From Muscardinus avellanarius (lineage: Eukaryota > Chordata > Mammalia > Rodentia > Gliridae): DNA of 64,000 bases. This document shows, one piece after another, positions 8,998-20,430 of the stretch. The notes under the pieces were generated by a model. That model was not told where the DNA came from. It was given only the letters and a program-made list of their open reading frames with translations, and did not search any database. How positions within the stretch are numbered: position 1 is the first letter of the stretch; the number at the start of each line of letters is the position of its first letter. Location of the stretch: contig OY726569.1 in the NCBI GenBank assembly GCA_963383645.1, forward strand, positions 25,987,054-26,051,053, read 5' to 3'. The position numbers and the translations under genes are program-made.

Positions 8998-9268
8998 CAC
9001 TCTACTCCAAGCTACACCCCAGACCAATTTTCTTATTTGGAAACAGGGTCTCACTAGATTGATGAGAGCCTCACTAAGTTGCTGAGGTTGTCCTCAAACC
9101 TGAGATCCTCCTGTCTCAGCCTCCCAAGTATTAGGATTATAAGCATGTGCCACCAAGCCCAGCTATAATTTAGTTACTCTAAGAGGCCAGTATAACCTTG
9201 CTACCAGAACTTGGAAATAACAGTAAAAGAAAAGAAACCTAAAGGTCAATTCTTTCATGAATGTAGAT

Positions 9269-9467
9269 GGGCATAGGGGTGCATGCTTGTAATCCTAGTA
9301 CTTGGGAGGCTGAGACAGAAGGATTGCAGGTTCTCGGCCAACCTCAGCTACTTAGTGAGGCCCTTGGCAACTTAGTGAGACCCTATTTCAAAATAAAGAA
9401 TAAAAAGTAGGGCTGAGGGTGTAGCTCAGAGGTAGAATGCCCTTTGGTTCAATCCCCAGTAGCGCAA
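9269..9467 (+). mobile_element. Older dimeric SINE
   Basis: GGGCATAGGGGTGCATGCTT to CAATCCCCAGTAGCGC. It has the older right arm (GGGCTGAGGGTGTAGCTCAG, GGTTCAATCCCC), closer to the ID sequence than types A-C. Confidence 0.88.
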
Positions 9468-9559
9468 AGATAGATGATAGATAGAAGTTGCAATAATATC
9501 AATGCACCAAAACACTTGAAAAAAATCCAACAATTATCCATGGAGGAAAAAAAATATAT

Positions 9560-10190
9560 TTTTTTGGTACGAGGGATCAAATCCTGTGCATTCTACCACC
9601 AAACTACACCACAAGTTCTATTTTAGTTATTATTTTTAATTTTTACTTATTTATTTTTTTATTTTTGCGGGTCTGGGGATGGAACCCAGGGGCATTTGAC
9701 CTCTGAGCTACACCCCCTGCCCTATTTTTTATTCTTTATTTTGAAACTGGGTCTCCCTGAGTTACAGAGGGCCTCACTAAGTAGCTGAGGCTGTCTGCGA
9801 ACCGTGATCCTCCGGTCTCAGCCTCCCGAATGCTGGGATTACAAGCGTGCGCCACCACGCCTGGCTGTTTTTTATTTTAAAAGTGTCTAAGTTGCTGAAG
9901 TGACTTCAAACCTGGGATCATGCCAGGCGTGGTGGCGCACGCTTGTAATTCCCGCGCTTGGGAGGCTGAGACAGGAGGTTCGCGCAGGTTCCAAGCCAGC
10001 CTCAGCTACTTAGCGAGACCCTGTTTCCAAATAAAATATAAAATAGATTTGGGAGTGTAGCCCAGAGGTAGAAGGCCCCTGGGTTCCATCCCCAGTACCA
10101 CCGGAAAAAAAAAAAAAAAAAAAAATCCTGGGATCTTCCTGTCTCTGCTCCCACGTACTGAAATTACAGGCATGTGCCACTCGGCCTGGC
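9560..10190. mobile_element. Three-SINE nest
   Basis: A minus-strand copy (9560-9640, remainder 9867-9922 and 10126-10190) contains a minus-strand type A copy (9656-9866) and a plus-strand type B copy (9922-10125). The CCTGGGATC block at about 9912 and 10126 flanks the plus-strand insert. Confidence 0.75.
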
Positions 10191-10292
10191 TGACAAAAAC
10201 TGAACAAGTGAGTAATCGAGGAAAATCACTTAATCCTAAAAAACAGCATCTGTGAAAAACAAAACAAATGTGACCACAAAAGCAAACCTACA

Positions 10293-10760
10293 GCCAGCTA
10301 GCTGCACTCTGTGGCTTACATACCTCTAATTCTAGCTACACAGGAGGCTGAGGCAGGAAGATCTCACGTTTCAGGAAGTCCTCAGCAACTTGGTGAGACT
10401 TTGTCTCAAAATAAAAAATAAGAGCCTGGCATGGCAGTACACACCTCTAATTCCAGGACTTGGGAGGCGGAGACAGGAGGACTGGTCACAGGTTCGCAGC
10501 CAGCCTCACCAACTTTTGTGAGGCTCTCAACAACTTGGTGAGACCTTGTTTCCAAATGAAACATAAAGCCGGGCGTGGTGGCGCACGCTTGTAATCCCCG
10601 CGCTTGGGAGGCGGAGACAGGAGGATCGCGCAGTTTCGAAGCCAGCCACGTGCGCTGGCTTAGGAGACCCTGTTTCCAAATAAAAATGTAAAAAAAAAAA
10701 AAAAAATAGGTCTGGGAGTGTAGCCCGGAGGTAGAAGGGCTTCCAGGAACCCCAGTACCA

Positions 10761-10796
<36 letters not shown>
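10293..10796 (+). mobile_element. Three head-to-tail plus-strand SINEs
   Basis: Left arm 10293-10421, left arm 10423-10566 and full type C copy 10567-10796, the last with a long A tail (10761-10796) and an inner A tract. The type C right arm reads GAAGGGCTTCCAGGAACCCC. Confidence 0.88.
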
Positions 10797-10801
<5 letters not shown>

Positions 10802-10974
10802 GAACAAGGCAGCAGTGGCTCCTCTTAGTGTACCATGTAGCATAGAACCAGAGGTCCAAAATAGTGCACAGAAAAAACAAAAGTCACACTCACTGAAAGA
10901 AAGAAATTGAATGATCCCCACTTGCAAATAACATGATGCCTCGTCAGATGATTCTGCAAATTTCTCTGTGAGAT

Positions 10975-11375
10975 GGGCGTGGTGGTGCACACCTGCAATT
11001 CCAGAATTTGGGAGGCTGAGACAGGAGTATCACAGGTTGAGGACAGCCTCAACAACACAGTGAAAGTCTCAGCAACCTCGCGAGACCCTGTTTCAAAAAA
11101 ATATGCCGGGCGTGGTGGCGCACGCTTGTAATCCCTGCTTGGGAGGCAGAGACAGGAGGATCGCACAGGTTCGAAGCCAGCCGCGCTGGCTTAGGAGACC
11201 CTGTTTCCAAATAAAAAATATAAAATAGGTCTGGAAGTGTACCCCGGAGGTAGAAGGGTTTCCAGGAACCCCAGTACCACAAAAAACAAACAAATAAATA
11301 AATAAATAAAGCTGGGGGTGTGGCTCAGAAATAAAAGGCTCCTGGGTTCAATTTCCAGTGCAAAGAAAAAAAAAA
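10975..11375 (+). mobile_element. Head-to-tail plus-strand SINEs
   Basis: Left arm 10975-11102, type C copy 11105-11300, free right arm 11310-11375. Confidence 0.88.
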
Positions 11376-11429
11376 TCCCAATGGACTGAGAAAATTCACT
11401 TCTCAGTGAAACTACAAAACAAACAAAAA

Positions 11430-12055
11430 ACCACATTTATAATGCCGATACTTGGGAGAGAGAGCAGAATTACAGGCTCCAGGCCAGCCTCGGCAACTTA
11501 CTTAGAGAAGCCATTTCACCTGGTGTGGTAATGCACGCTTGGAATCCCAGTATTGGAGGCTGAGACAGGCGGATTGCAGCTTCTCAGCCAACCTCAGCTA
11601 CTTAGTGAGACCCTTGGCAACTCAGTGAGACCCAGTTTCAAAATAAAAAATAAAAAATAGGGCCGGAGGTGTAGCTCAGAGGTAGAATGACCCTGGGTTC
11701 CACCCCCAGTACCACCAAAAAATTTTAAAATATATATATATATGTGTGTGTGTATGTGTGGTACTGGGGATGGAACCCAGGGGCTTTTCTACCTCCGGAC
11801 TATACTCCCACACCTATTTTATACTTTATTTGGAAACAGGGTCTCACTAAGTTGCTGAGAGCCTCACTAAGTAGCTGAGGCTGGCTTTGAACCTGTGCGA
11901 TCCTCCTGTCTCAGCCTCCCAGGAGCTGGGATTACAAGTGTGGCCACCACACCTGGCAAAAAAAAAAAAAAAAAAAAAAAAAATATATATAGGGCTGGGG
12001 TGTAGCTCAGAGATAAAATGCCCCTGGGTTCAATCCCCAGCACTGCAAAATAATA
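11430..12055. mobile_element. SINE cluster
   Basis: Plus partial left arm 11430-11510; plus older full copy 11517-11722; minus type B-like copy 11757-11957; plus right arm 11990-12050. An A tract and TA/TG dinucleotide tracts mark the junctions. Confidence 0.85.
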
Positions 12056-12102
12056 ATCATAATAAATTTGGGGGGAGGGAAGTTTAAGGAATTACTCTGA
12101 TT

Positions 12103-12104
12103 TT

Positions 12105-12144
<40 letters not shown>

Positions 12145-12145
12145 T
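12103..12145. repeat. (TTTC)n microsatellite
   Basis: TTTC units forming the tail side of the minus SINE at 12146. Confidence 0.95.
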
Positions 12146-12637
12146 TTTTGTGGTACTGGTGATGGAACCCAGGGGCCTTCTACCTCTGGGCTACACTCCC
12201 AGCCTTATATTTTATTTTGAAATAAATTCTCACTAAATTGCAGAAGGCCTCACTACGTAGCTCAGGTTGACTTCGAACCTGTGCTCCTGGGCGTTGCTCC
12301 TGTCTCAGCCTCCCAAGTACTGGATTACAAGTGTGCGCCACCATGGCTGGCTCCATCACTTTGCTTTTCTTTTTCTCTTTCTTTTCTCTCTCTCTCTCTC
12401 TCTCGCTCTCACTCTGGCTCTCGCTCTCTCTCTTTTTCTTTTCTTATGGTACTGGGGATGGAATCCAGGGGCATTCTACCCCCTGGGTGACACCCCCAGC
12501 CCTATATTTTATTCTTTATTTTGAAAAAAGGTCTCACTGAGTTGCAAAGGGCCTAAGTGCAGCCTCCCAAATGCTGGGATTACAAGCATGCGCCACCATG
12601 CCCGGCCACTCTGATTTTATTTTATTTCCTTTCCTTT

Positions 12638-12700
<63 letters not shown>

Positions 12701-12884
12701 TTTCTTTTTTTGGTACTGGGGTTCCTGGAAGCCCTTCTACCTCCAGGCTACGCTCCCAGACCTATTTTTTATATTTTTCAAAATTTGGAAACAGGGTCTC
12801 CTAAACCAGCACGGCTGTCTGCGCGATCCACCTGTCTCCGCCTCCCAAGCGCAGGGATTACTAGCGTGCGCCACCACGCCCGGC
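12146..12884 (-). mobile_element. Three minus-strand SINEs with pyrimidine-tract tails
   Basis: Copies 12146-12352, 12445-12606 and type C 12709-12884. Each starts in a TTTC or CT tract (12103-12145, 12388-12440, 12640-12708), i.e. an expanded A-rich tail read on the other strand. Confidence 0.9.
12640..12708. repeat. (TTTC)n microsatellite
   Basis: About 14-15 TTTC units at the tail side of the type C SINE at 12709. Confidence 0.95.
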
Positions 12885-13615
12885 TCTGATTTTCTAAATA
12901 GCTACAGTATTTTAAAACATGTAGCACAGGGTAGATTGATAAGTGCATAGACCAATGGAACAAAAAAGAGAAGCCAGAAATAGACCCACACATGAGGAAA
13001 ATGGGACATTCATATGGAAAATAAGACACACACACAGCATAACCTGAACCGCACACCTTTTCTTTTTGTTGTGGTACTGGGGATTGAATCCAGGGGCATT
13101 CTACCTACAAACTACATCTACAGTCCTATTTTATTTTTTACTTTGATTCTGGGTCTCACTGAGTTGCTTAAGGCCTCTTTAGGTTGCGGAGGCTGGCCTT
13201 GAACTTTTGATCCTCCTGTCTCAGCCTCCTAAGTACTGGGACTACAGGAGCATGCCAGCAAACCTAGCTGGCACTTTCTTTCTTTCTCTCTTCTTTTTTT
13301 TTTTTTTTTTGCAGTCTGGGGGTGGGACCCGGGGGCATTAGACCTTCCAGCTACACCCCCTGCCCTATATTTTTTATTATTTATTTTGAAACAGGGTCTC
13401 ACTAAGTTGCAGAGGACCTCCCTAAGTAGCTGAGGCTGTCCATGAACTGCAATCCTCCAGTCTCAGGCTCCCAAATGCTGGGATTACAAGTGTGTGCCAC
13501 CACACCCGGCCAGCTGGCACATTCTTATACTAACCATGTACTTGCCATATTACTCAAAAATCATAGTTCTGAACATTTATCACAAATCCTTATACATAAG
13601 TGGTTTTTTTTGGGG

Positions 13616-13667
13616 GTGTGTGTGTGTGTGTGTGTGCGTGTGCATGTGTGTGTGTGTGTGTGTGTGT
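13616..13667. repeat. (GT)n microsatellite
   Basis: GT tract with two GC/CA interruptions at the tail side of the minus SINE. Confidence 0.93.
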
Positions 13668-14148
13668 TACTGATAATGGAACCCGGGGACATTCTACCTC
13701 TGGGCTACACAGCTAGACTTTTAAAATATATTTATTTGGAAACAGGGTCTCTAAGTTGCTGAAAGCCTCACTAGCCTGCTGAGGTTTGAACCTGTGATCC
13801 TCCCATCTCAGCCTCCCAAGTACTGGTATTAAAAGCATGTACCACCAATGCCTGGCTACTCCCCAACCCAAATTACTTTAGCTATTTCATTTTCCTTTCC
13901 TTATAATTTGTTTCAGTACTAGGAATCAAACCCAGGGGCATTCTACCTCTGAGCTATACCCCCTGCCCTATTTTTTATTCCTTATTTTAAAACAGGGTCT
14001 CACTGAGTTGCACAGGGCCTCACTAAGTAGCTGAAGCTGTCCATGGACTGCGATTCTCCTGACTAAACCTTCCAAATGCTGGGATTACAAGTGTGCGCCA
14101 CCATACCTGGGTACCAGACCTATTTTTTTACTTTTCCTTATTTCCTTC

Positions 14149-14149
14149 C

Positions 14150-14192
<43 letters not shown>

Positions 14193-14193
14193 T
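14149..14193. repeat. (TTTA)n microsatellite
   Basis: Eleven or so TTTA units at the tail side of the minus SINE at 14194. Confidence 0.95.
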
Positions 14194-14764
14194 TGGTATT
14201 GAGGATGGAACCCAGGGGCATTCTACTTCTGAGCTACACCCCCAGTCCTATTTTTTATTCTTTATTTTGAAACAGGGTCTCCCTGAGTTGCACAGGGCCT
14301 CACTAAGTAGCTGAGGCTGGCTGTGAACTGGGATCCTTCTTGTCTCAGTTGCCCAAATGCTGGGATTAAAAAGAGTACCCCAAACCCGGCACAGTGGATG
14401 CTTGTAATCCCAGCATTTAGGAGGCTGAAACTGGAAGATCTCAGTTTGTGGACAGCCTCAGCTACTAAGTGAGGCACTTCGCAACTTAGTAAGACCCTGT
14501 TTCCAAATAAATAAAGAATAAAAAATAGGGAGTCAGACATGGTGGCGCTCCCAGCACTTGGGAGGCTGAGACAGGAGGATCTCACAGGTTCGAAGCCAGG
14601 GTCGGCTACTGAGTGAGGCTCTCAGCAACTTAGTGAGACCCTGTTTCCAAATAAAATATAAAATAGGTCTGAGAGTATAGCCCGGAAGTAGAAAAGCCCC
14701 TGGGTACCTATGTTCCACCCCTAGTACTGCAAAATAATAATATAATAATAATAATAATAATAGC

Positions 14765-15290
14765 TATAATTTCACTCTTTGTTTTATACCTAGCAGAAAT
14801 ATATACATATATTCAACAAGACACTTCTAGAATGTTCATAGCAGTTTTATTCATAATAGCCAAAGTTAGAAACAGCCCAAATGCCTATTTAAGCAGAATG
14901 AATTGTAGTATATTTATACAATGCAATACTATATACAACAAATTAAGAAAGTTCAACATGCAACAACACAGATGAATTGTATGATCCTATTGTCGAATCA
15001 AAGACAGCTGGTACAAAAGACTCCATAGTGTAATATCGGATTTATTTGAAGCTCATAAACAGGCGGAGCAAGTCTATGGAATCCTAAAACCGCTGGGATA
15101 GCGGCGCAGTCACTGGTAAGGCGCATGCGCGGATTCCCGGCGCCATCCCGAGCCTTGCTTCCTGGCTGTTTTGCACTGTATGTGTATGTGTCCAGTGTGC
15201 GAAAACTAACAGCCTACACATGATTTGCACACTTTCTGCAAAGTATACATCAGTAAAAGTTTACCAAGAAGCAAACACACACAAAATAAG
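14765..15290 (+). mobile_element. L1 3' end
   Basis: Contains GTTCATAGCAGTTTTATTCA, AATGCAATACTATATACAAC and an ending CAAAGTATACATCAGTAAAAG, standard L1 3' signatures. A GC-rich insert (about 15095-15160, with GCGCATGCGCGG) interrupts the usual AT-rich 3' UTR. Confidence 0.8.
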
Positions 15291-15320
15291 GTAACATTAC
15301 ACACTCATTAAAAAAACCCT

Positions 15321-15897
15321 AATGCCGGGCGTGGTGGCGCACGCTTGTCATCCCAGTATTCGGGAGGCTGAGGCCGGAGGATTGCGGTTCGTGGACAGCC
15401 TCAGCTACTTAGCGAGGCCCTTTGCAGCCTAGTGAGACCCTGTTCCAAAAAATATAAAGACTAAAAAGTAGGACTGGGGCTGTATCTCAGAGGTAGAATG
15501 CCACTGGGTTCCATCCCCGGTACCCCAACAAAACAAAACAAAACAAAACAAAACACAGTCAATAAAAGGATTGACAATGTCAAGTGCTGGCAAGGAAGCT
15601 GAGCTACTGCAATGGTCATTTATAAGCTAATGAAAATATGTTAGTACAATGGCTCTAGAAAAGTGCCAGTTAAACCGGGCGTGGTGGTGCACGCTCCTAA
15701 TCCCAGTACTTGGGAGGTTTAGACAGGAGGATCACAGGTTCAAAGCCAGCCTCGGAGCTTAGTGACACTCTCAGCAACTTAGTGAGACCCTGTTTCTAAA
15801 TTAAAAAGATATATAAAATAGGTCTGGGGTGTAGCCCAGAGGTAGAAGGCCCCTGGGGTCCATCCCTAGGACCACAAAAATAAATAAAATAAAAAAG
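15321..15897 (+). mobile_element. Two plus-strand SINEs
   Basis: Type A/older copy 15323-15530 with an AAAAC tail (15530-15558) and type B copy 15674-15885 with an AAAT tail. Confidence 0.9.
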
Positions 15898-16035
15898 TGC
15901 CGATTATCTGTTAGAGCTGAATACATAGTCTATGACCCAGTAATTCTACCCTGATTACACACCCAACAGAAACGTGCATTTACAAGAGTGTTTATAGTAG
16001 AACCATGCCAAACTACAGACGACCCAAATGTCCTT
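15896..16035 (+). mobile_element. L1 3' fragment
   Basis: TATGACCCAGTAATTCTACC, ACACCCAACAGAAACGTGC and ACCCAAATGTCCTTAAATG match the L1 ORF2 3' consensus. It is a second copy, separate from the one ending at 15290. Confidence 0.75.
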
Positions 16036-16440
16036 AAATGCTGTGCGAGCCAGTGACAGGACCTGCAGGGAAGTTGACCGTGGGCACCCACTCTCCACCG
16101 GGAGCCGGAGCCCGCGGCCGAGCATTCAGACCCTGGCTCATGTCAGTTCTGGGAGCCATGTGCTCCTCCTCGTTACGCAGCCTGACATTAATATGTCTTC
16201 CTCCCTGTCTTCTGCCCGTTTTCCCCTCCTGCCTCCTGGAATCATCCCTCAAGTGAGTGACTGCAGGAGGACTCCGGCTGTACCACTTTGAACACGATGT
16301 ATCGCTCACTATGACGTGCGGAGACACTGCGCCAGTGAAAGCGTGTATATGTAACCCACTCCGCCCGAGTTCTCCCCGCTCAGCTCTCAGGGACAATCCA
16401 AACCCCAACAATACAAGTATTTTAATTTTGTATATAGCAT
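16036..16440. other. Unassigned non-SINE island
   Basis: About 400 bases with CpG-containing text (GAGCCGGAGCCCGCGGCCGA, GACGTGCGGAGACACTGCGC) and two short overlapping frames of opposite strand. It sits between an L1 3' fragment and a SINE. It could be an old repeat or an inserted sequence; no family is recognised. Confidence 0.35.
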
Positions 16441-16460
16441 AAAAAGGTAAAAATACTTTT

Positions 16461-17370
16461 TGTTTTTTGCAGTAGTGGGGATTGAACCTAGGGGCATTCT
16501 ACTTCCAAGCTACACCCCTGCCCTACTTTTTTTTATTTGAAACAGGGTCTCAGTACGTTGCAGAGGGCCTAAGTAGCCCCTTCCTGTCCAGCCTCCCAAG
16601 TGCTGGGATTACAAGTGTGCACCATCACACCTGCTGGAGCAGCGCTTCTCTGTGGTGATGTAACAGGTGGTAACCTAGCGAGGCTGGCACGGAACAAGTC
16701 TCCAGAGGAAAGTTCCAGGACCAGAAGGTTTGAAACTCGAATGCTTTGTAAATCTCCATTTGAGCTGTATGAGTAAGATGTGCCCACTTCACATACTTTA
16801 GTATTTTTGTTACCAAGGGGCATTCTACATCTATGCTACCCCCACCCCACTCCACGCCCTTTTTAGTTTTAAAAGGCTGAGGCCGGAGCGCAGTTTGAGA
16901 ACAGCCTCAGCTACTTAGTGAGGCCCTCTGCAACTCAGAGAGTCCCTGTTTCAAAATAAAGAATAAAAAATGGGGCTGGGGGTGTCGCTCGAAGGTCAAA
17001 TGCCCCTGGGTTCCATCCCCAGACCTGCAAAAAAAATAAATAAAAAAAAGGGCTTTGCTAAATTGCTGAAGCTGGCCTCAAACCTGCAATCCTCCTGTCT
17101 CAGCCTCCCAAGTACAGGGATTATTAGGCATGTGCCACCATACCTAATATTTTATTATTTTTTTCTGTGTGTTGCACTGGGAATTGAACCCAGGGGCATT
17201 CTACCTCTAAGCTATACATCCAGCCCTGATATATTTATTATTTTGAAACAGGGTCTCACTAATTGTGGAGGGCGGCTAACTAAATTGCTGATGTTGGCCT
17301 TGAACCTGTGACCCTCCTGTCTCAGCCTCCCAAGTACTGGTATTCCAGGTGTGGGCCACTATACCTGGCT
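16461..17370. mobile_element. SINE cluster
   Basis: Minus copy 16461-16634; minus right-arm fragment 16810-16870; plus type A copy lacking its head 16872-17030; minus left arm 17052-17146; minus copy 17169-17370. Confidence 0.83.
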
Positions 17371-17702
17371 ATATATTAATTCTAAGAATGAAAACATACA
17401 GTTGTTGAGAGGTATTTAAAAAAAAAGGTGCCTACTAAGAGTGGACTTTGAGGGGAAGTAGATTTAGAGATCTTGACAAGTGCAGTCAGTGTGTGTGTGT
17501 GTGTGTATATATGTATATATGTGATGTATCTTTCTCTCACCCACAACTTCAGATGTAGATTAAGGGGTTTACTGGAGGCTAATATTAAGAGGAGATTGTG
17601 AACTCTTACAGTGCAAGCAAAGGCAATGGGATTTATCTGTATGCACCTTGGCCCAGGCACAAAGCATTACAATATAGTTCTAGGTGTGTTGCAAAGTCAG
17701 TT

Positions 17703-17705
<3 letters not shown>

Positions 17706-17758
<53 letters not shown>
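17706..17758. repeat. (TC)n microsatellite
   Basis: About 26 uninterrupted TC units, tail side of the minus SINE at 17759. A separate GT/AT tract is at 17489-17520. Confidence 0.95.
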
Positions 17759-17761
<3 letters not shown>

Positions 17762-18219
17762 GCAGGACTGAGGATTGAACATTGGCATTTTACCTGAGCT
17801 ACATCCACCCCCTATTTTTTATTTATTTTTTTGAAACAGGATCTCATGAAGCTGTAGAGAGCCTCACTAAGTAGTTGAGGCTGGCCAGGAACCTGTGATC
17901 CTCCTGTCTCAGCCTCCCAAATAGTCAGATTACAAGAGTGTGCCACCACACCCAGCTTCCAGTTCTGTAATTCGTGATCTGTTTTCAAGATAGCTAGCCG
18001 CACCCAAGCCGGGCGTGGTGGCGGCTTGCAATTCCAGCATTTGGGAGGCTGAGACCTGAGGGTCATGGTTTGCGGACAGCCTCAGCTACTTAGACCCTCC
18101 ACAACTTAGTGAGACTGTTTCAAAATAAAGAATGAAAAACAGGGCAGGAGGTATGGCTCAGAGGTCAAATGCCCCTGATTCCAATGGCCCCAGACCTGCA
18201 AAAAAAAAAAAAAAAAAAG
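17759..18219. mobile_element. Two SINEs
   Basis: Minus copy 17759-17956, whose tail is the long TC tract at 17706-17758, and plus type A copy 18008-18219 with an A tail. Confidence 0.88.
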
Positions 18220-18224
18220 AGCCT

Positions 18225-18760
18225 GACTCAGAGCTCACCTTTCCCCATTTTCCATTCACTCAGTCTACACTCACTCCAAGCATGGCTAAGCACTGTGATC
18301 ACTCCAAGGAACTGCTATGATTAGAGCTCCCAAGAGATTTCTGATTCTAAAGTTTATTGGCGCCAGTTAAGATGGGGGAGGTTCCCTGGAGGAAGTGACA
18401 ATTGGAAAATCTGAAAGATAAAATTAACTAGGGAAATAAATGCGAAAGGTGGGAGGAGCAGCTTGGGGAATGGGAACAGAAAGAAGTCCAATGTGATGGA
18501 ACCATGCAAGGGGTTGATAGGCTGGCCAGGCAGGCAAGAGCTAGACCACCTTTGGCCTTGTAGAATATGTTTTCTATCAAAAAGCAAGTAAAACGGAATG
18601 GTTTTCACCCAAGAACTGCCATGAATATGTTTTAGAAGATCAACATGGCTACTGCATGGACAAATGGTTAGAAAATGACCCAAGCACATGTGGGTAGAGG
18701 AGGCTATGGCCACATGCCAGAGCAAGGTGATTACCACAACTAGGATTGTGATGGGAAAAT
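18225..18760. other. Non-SINE stretch, probably an old interspersed repeat
   Basis: Plus-strand text GGCCTTGTAGAATATGTTTT, AAACGGAATGGTTTTCACCC and ATGGCTACTGCATGGA resembles an ancient interspersed repeat (GGGCCTTGTAGGCCATG type) whose name I cannot assign. The 127-codon minus-strand frame across it has no recognisable domain. Confidence 0.4.
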
Positions 18761-18843
18761 CAAGAAGTGATTCAACAGATATTTAGGAAGCGCTGTAAGG
18801 ATGTAAAATGGGATGAACCGTCCATATTTTAGATCAGACAATT

Positions 18844-19061
18844 GTGTGTGTGTGTGTGTGTGTGTGTGGTACTGAGGGTGGAACCCCGGGGCTTTTCTAC
18901 CTCCGGGGTACACTCCCAGACCTATTTTATACTTCATTTTGAAACAGGGTCTAAGTTGCTGAAAGCCTCACTCAGTAGCTGAGGCTGGCTTCGAACCAGT
19001 GCGATCCTCCTGTCTCAGCCTCCCAAGTGCGGATCACAAGCGTGCGCCACCATGCCCGGCT
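18844..19061 (-). mobile_element. Type B SINE with GT tail
   Basis: GTACTGAGGGTGGAACCCC to CACCATGCCCGGC, preceded by (GT)n at 18844-18868. Confidence 0.9.
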
Positions 19062-19069
19062 AGATGAGG

Positions 19070-19575
19070 CAATTATAATCATGCATCCACATCAGCAAGA
19101 TTCTGAAATATGCACTGTGTTGATGTCAGCTCTTAGTCTTGTGTAGCATATTAGGAGATAAGGTGTAGGCCCATTTTTGAGAACTGCCGTAAGTTGCAAA
19201 AAAGGGGGAGGCTATGGAACCACCCACCAATGAAAACATAACATCCAAAAGTTAAAAAAAGATAGCAAAAATTTAGAGATGCTATGTGGAAAAGCTTTAA
19301 GAAGTTGGGATGATGCTTCCTAACACCTTAAGATTTTTAGGGAAATGAGCCCTCCTCATTTGAATGAAGGTTGCAGACTCATCAGGAAAGTGAAGGATTG
19401 TGCTGAGGAGTCGTTCTGCAGGAAATACTCTTTACATTCATAAGGGTGCTTAGGAGGACAAGGCCCAGGAGGGCGGCCCTGCGCCTGACCCTCATGCTGA
19501 GGGCTAACAGGGCTCTTCCATTGTTGGGAAGACTATATTTGCAGTGAGGGAACAAAAAGGGTCAGGTTGACTAAA
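19070..19575. other. Single-copy stretch, nothing recognised
   Basis: About 500 bases without SINE or coding signal. Downstream of HNRNPC in its direction of transcription and outside the gene. Confidence 0.4.
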
Positions 19576-19578
19576 GAC

Positions 19579-20430
19579 TCTCCAAGCTACAGCCCCTGCC
19601 CTATTTTTTATTCTTTATTTTGAAACCGGGTCTCACTGAGTTGCAGAGGCCTCACTAAGTAGCTGAGGCTGTCCGCGAGCCGCGATCCTCAGGTCTCAGC
19701 CTCCCGAATGCTGGGATTACAAGCGTGCGCCACCACGCCCGGCTTCTATTTCTTATTCTTTATTTTGAAACAGAGTCTCACTAAGTGGTGGAGAGCCTAA
19801 GTAGCTGAGGCTGTGGCCTACCTACCACCCTCTGGTCTCAGCCTCCCAAATGCTGGGAAATAGGCTCACTAAATTGCTGAAAGCTGGCTTCGAATCTGTG
19901 CAATCCTCCTGTATGAGCCTCCCAAACGCTGGGATTATAGGTGTGTACCACCACACCCGGAACCTATTATTTTGAAATGGGGTCTGACTTGTAAAGGGCC
20001 TAAATTAGTAGCTGAGGCTGTCCTCAAATCGCGATCCTGTCTCAGCTTCCCAAATGCTGGGATTACAAGCGACCACCCCCAGCTTGGCTTCAGACACTTT
20101 GGGATGATAGCAGCTATTACAGAAGCAGCTTTTGCAAAGCAGATGTAAATTTCCCTGAAAAGGGGAGATTTTGGTGGGTGAGGAAAACCAAGAAAAAGCC
20201 CCAAATAAAGGTTTACATGAGAATGGGTAGGGAGCTGGGTCTAGCTGAGTCCCCCCACCCCTGGGGATTGAGCTCAGAGGCATTCTACCTCTGAGCTATA
20301 CTCTCAGCCCGACTTTTTTAGTTTGAAGCAGGGTCTAGGTTGCAGAGTGCCAAAGTAGCTGAGGCTGGCTGTAAACCTCGGATCCTCCTGTCTTGGCCTC
20401 GGAAGTACTAGGATTACAAGTGTTTGGGAG
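19579..20430 (-). mobile_element. Run of minus-strand SINE pieces
   Basis: Type A copy without right-arm start 19579-19743, then partial copies 19746-19858, 19862-19961 and 19966-20085, and a copy 20257-20430. All are on the same strand. Confidence 0.8.

Larger units (their letters stand above)
7986..9165. mobile_element. SINE cluster
   Basis: Minus copy 7990-8201; nested pair 8313-8660 (own entry); type B plus copy 8670-8850; plus right arm 8899-8950 running into a CA tract; minus copy without right-arm start 9001-9163. Confidence 0.88.
13065..14760. mobile_element. SINE cluster
   Basis: Minus copies 13065-13270, 13290-13510 (type A), 13667-13856, 13914-14110 and 14194-14391; plus left arm 14384-14527 and plus type B copy 14531-14730 with an AAT tail. 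The minus copy at 14194 and the plus copy at 14384 meet head to head. Confidence 0.87.
9180..15290 (+). mobile_element. One L1 ORF2/3' UTR exploded by SINE insertions
   Basis: Four plus-strand fragments appear in the right order for L1: 9180-9268 (GAGGCCAGTATAACCTTGCT, reverse transcriptase), 10796-10975 (GAACAAGGCAGCAGTGGCTC ... AATAACATGATGCC, the FADD-motif area), 12890-13040 (AGACCAATGGAACAAAAAAG) and 14765-15290 (ATAATAGCCAAAGTTAGAAA to CAGTAAAAGTTT). About two dozen SINEs and simple repeats separate them. The element is dead. Confidence 0.7.

Noticed and set aside
18354..18737. 127-codon minus-strand frame
   Set aside because: Lies in what looks like an old interspersed repeat and has no known domain.
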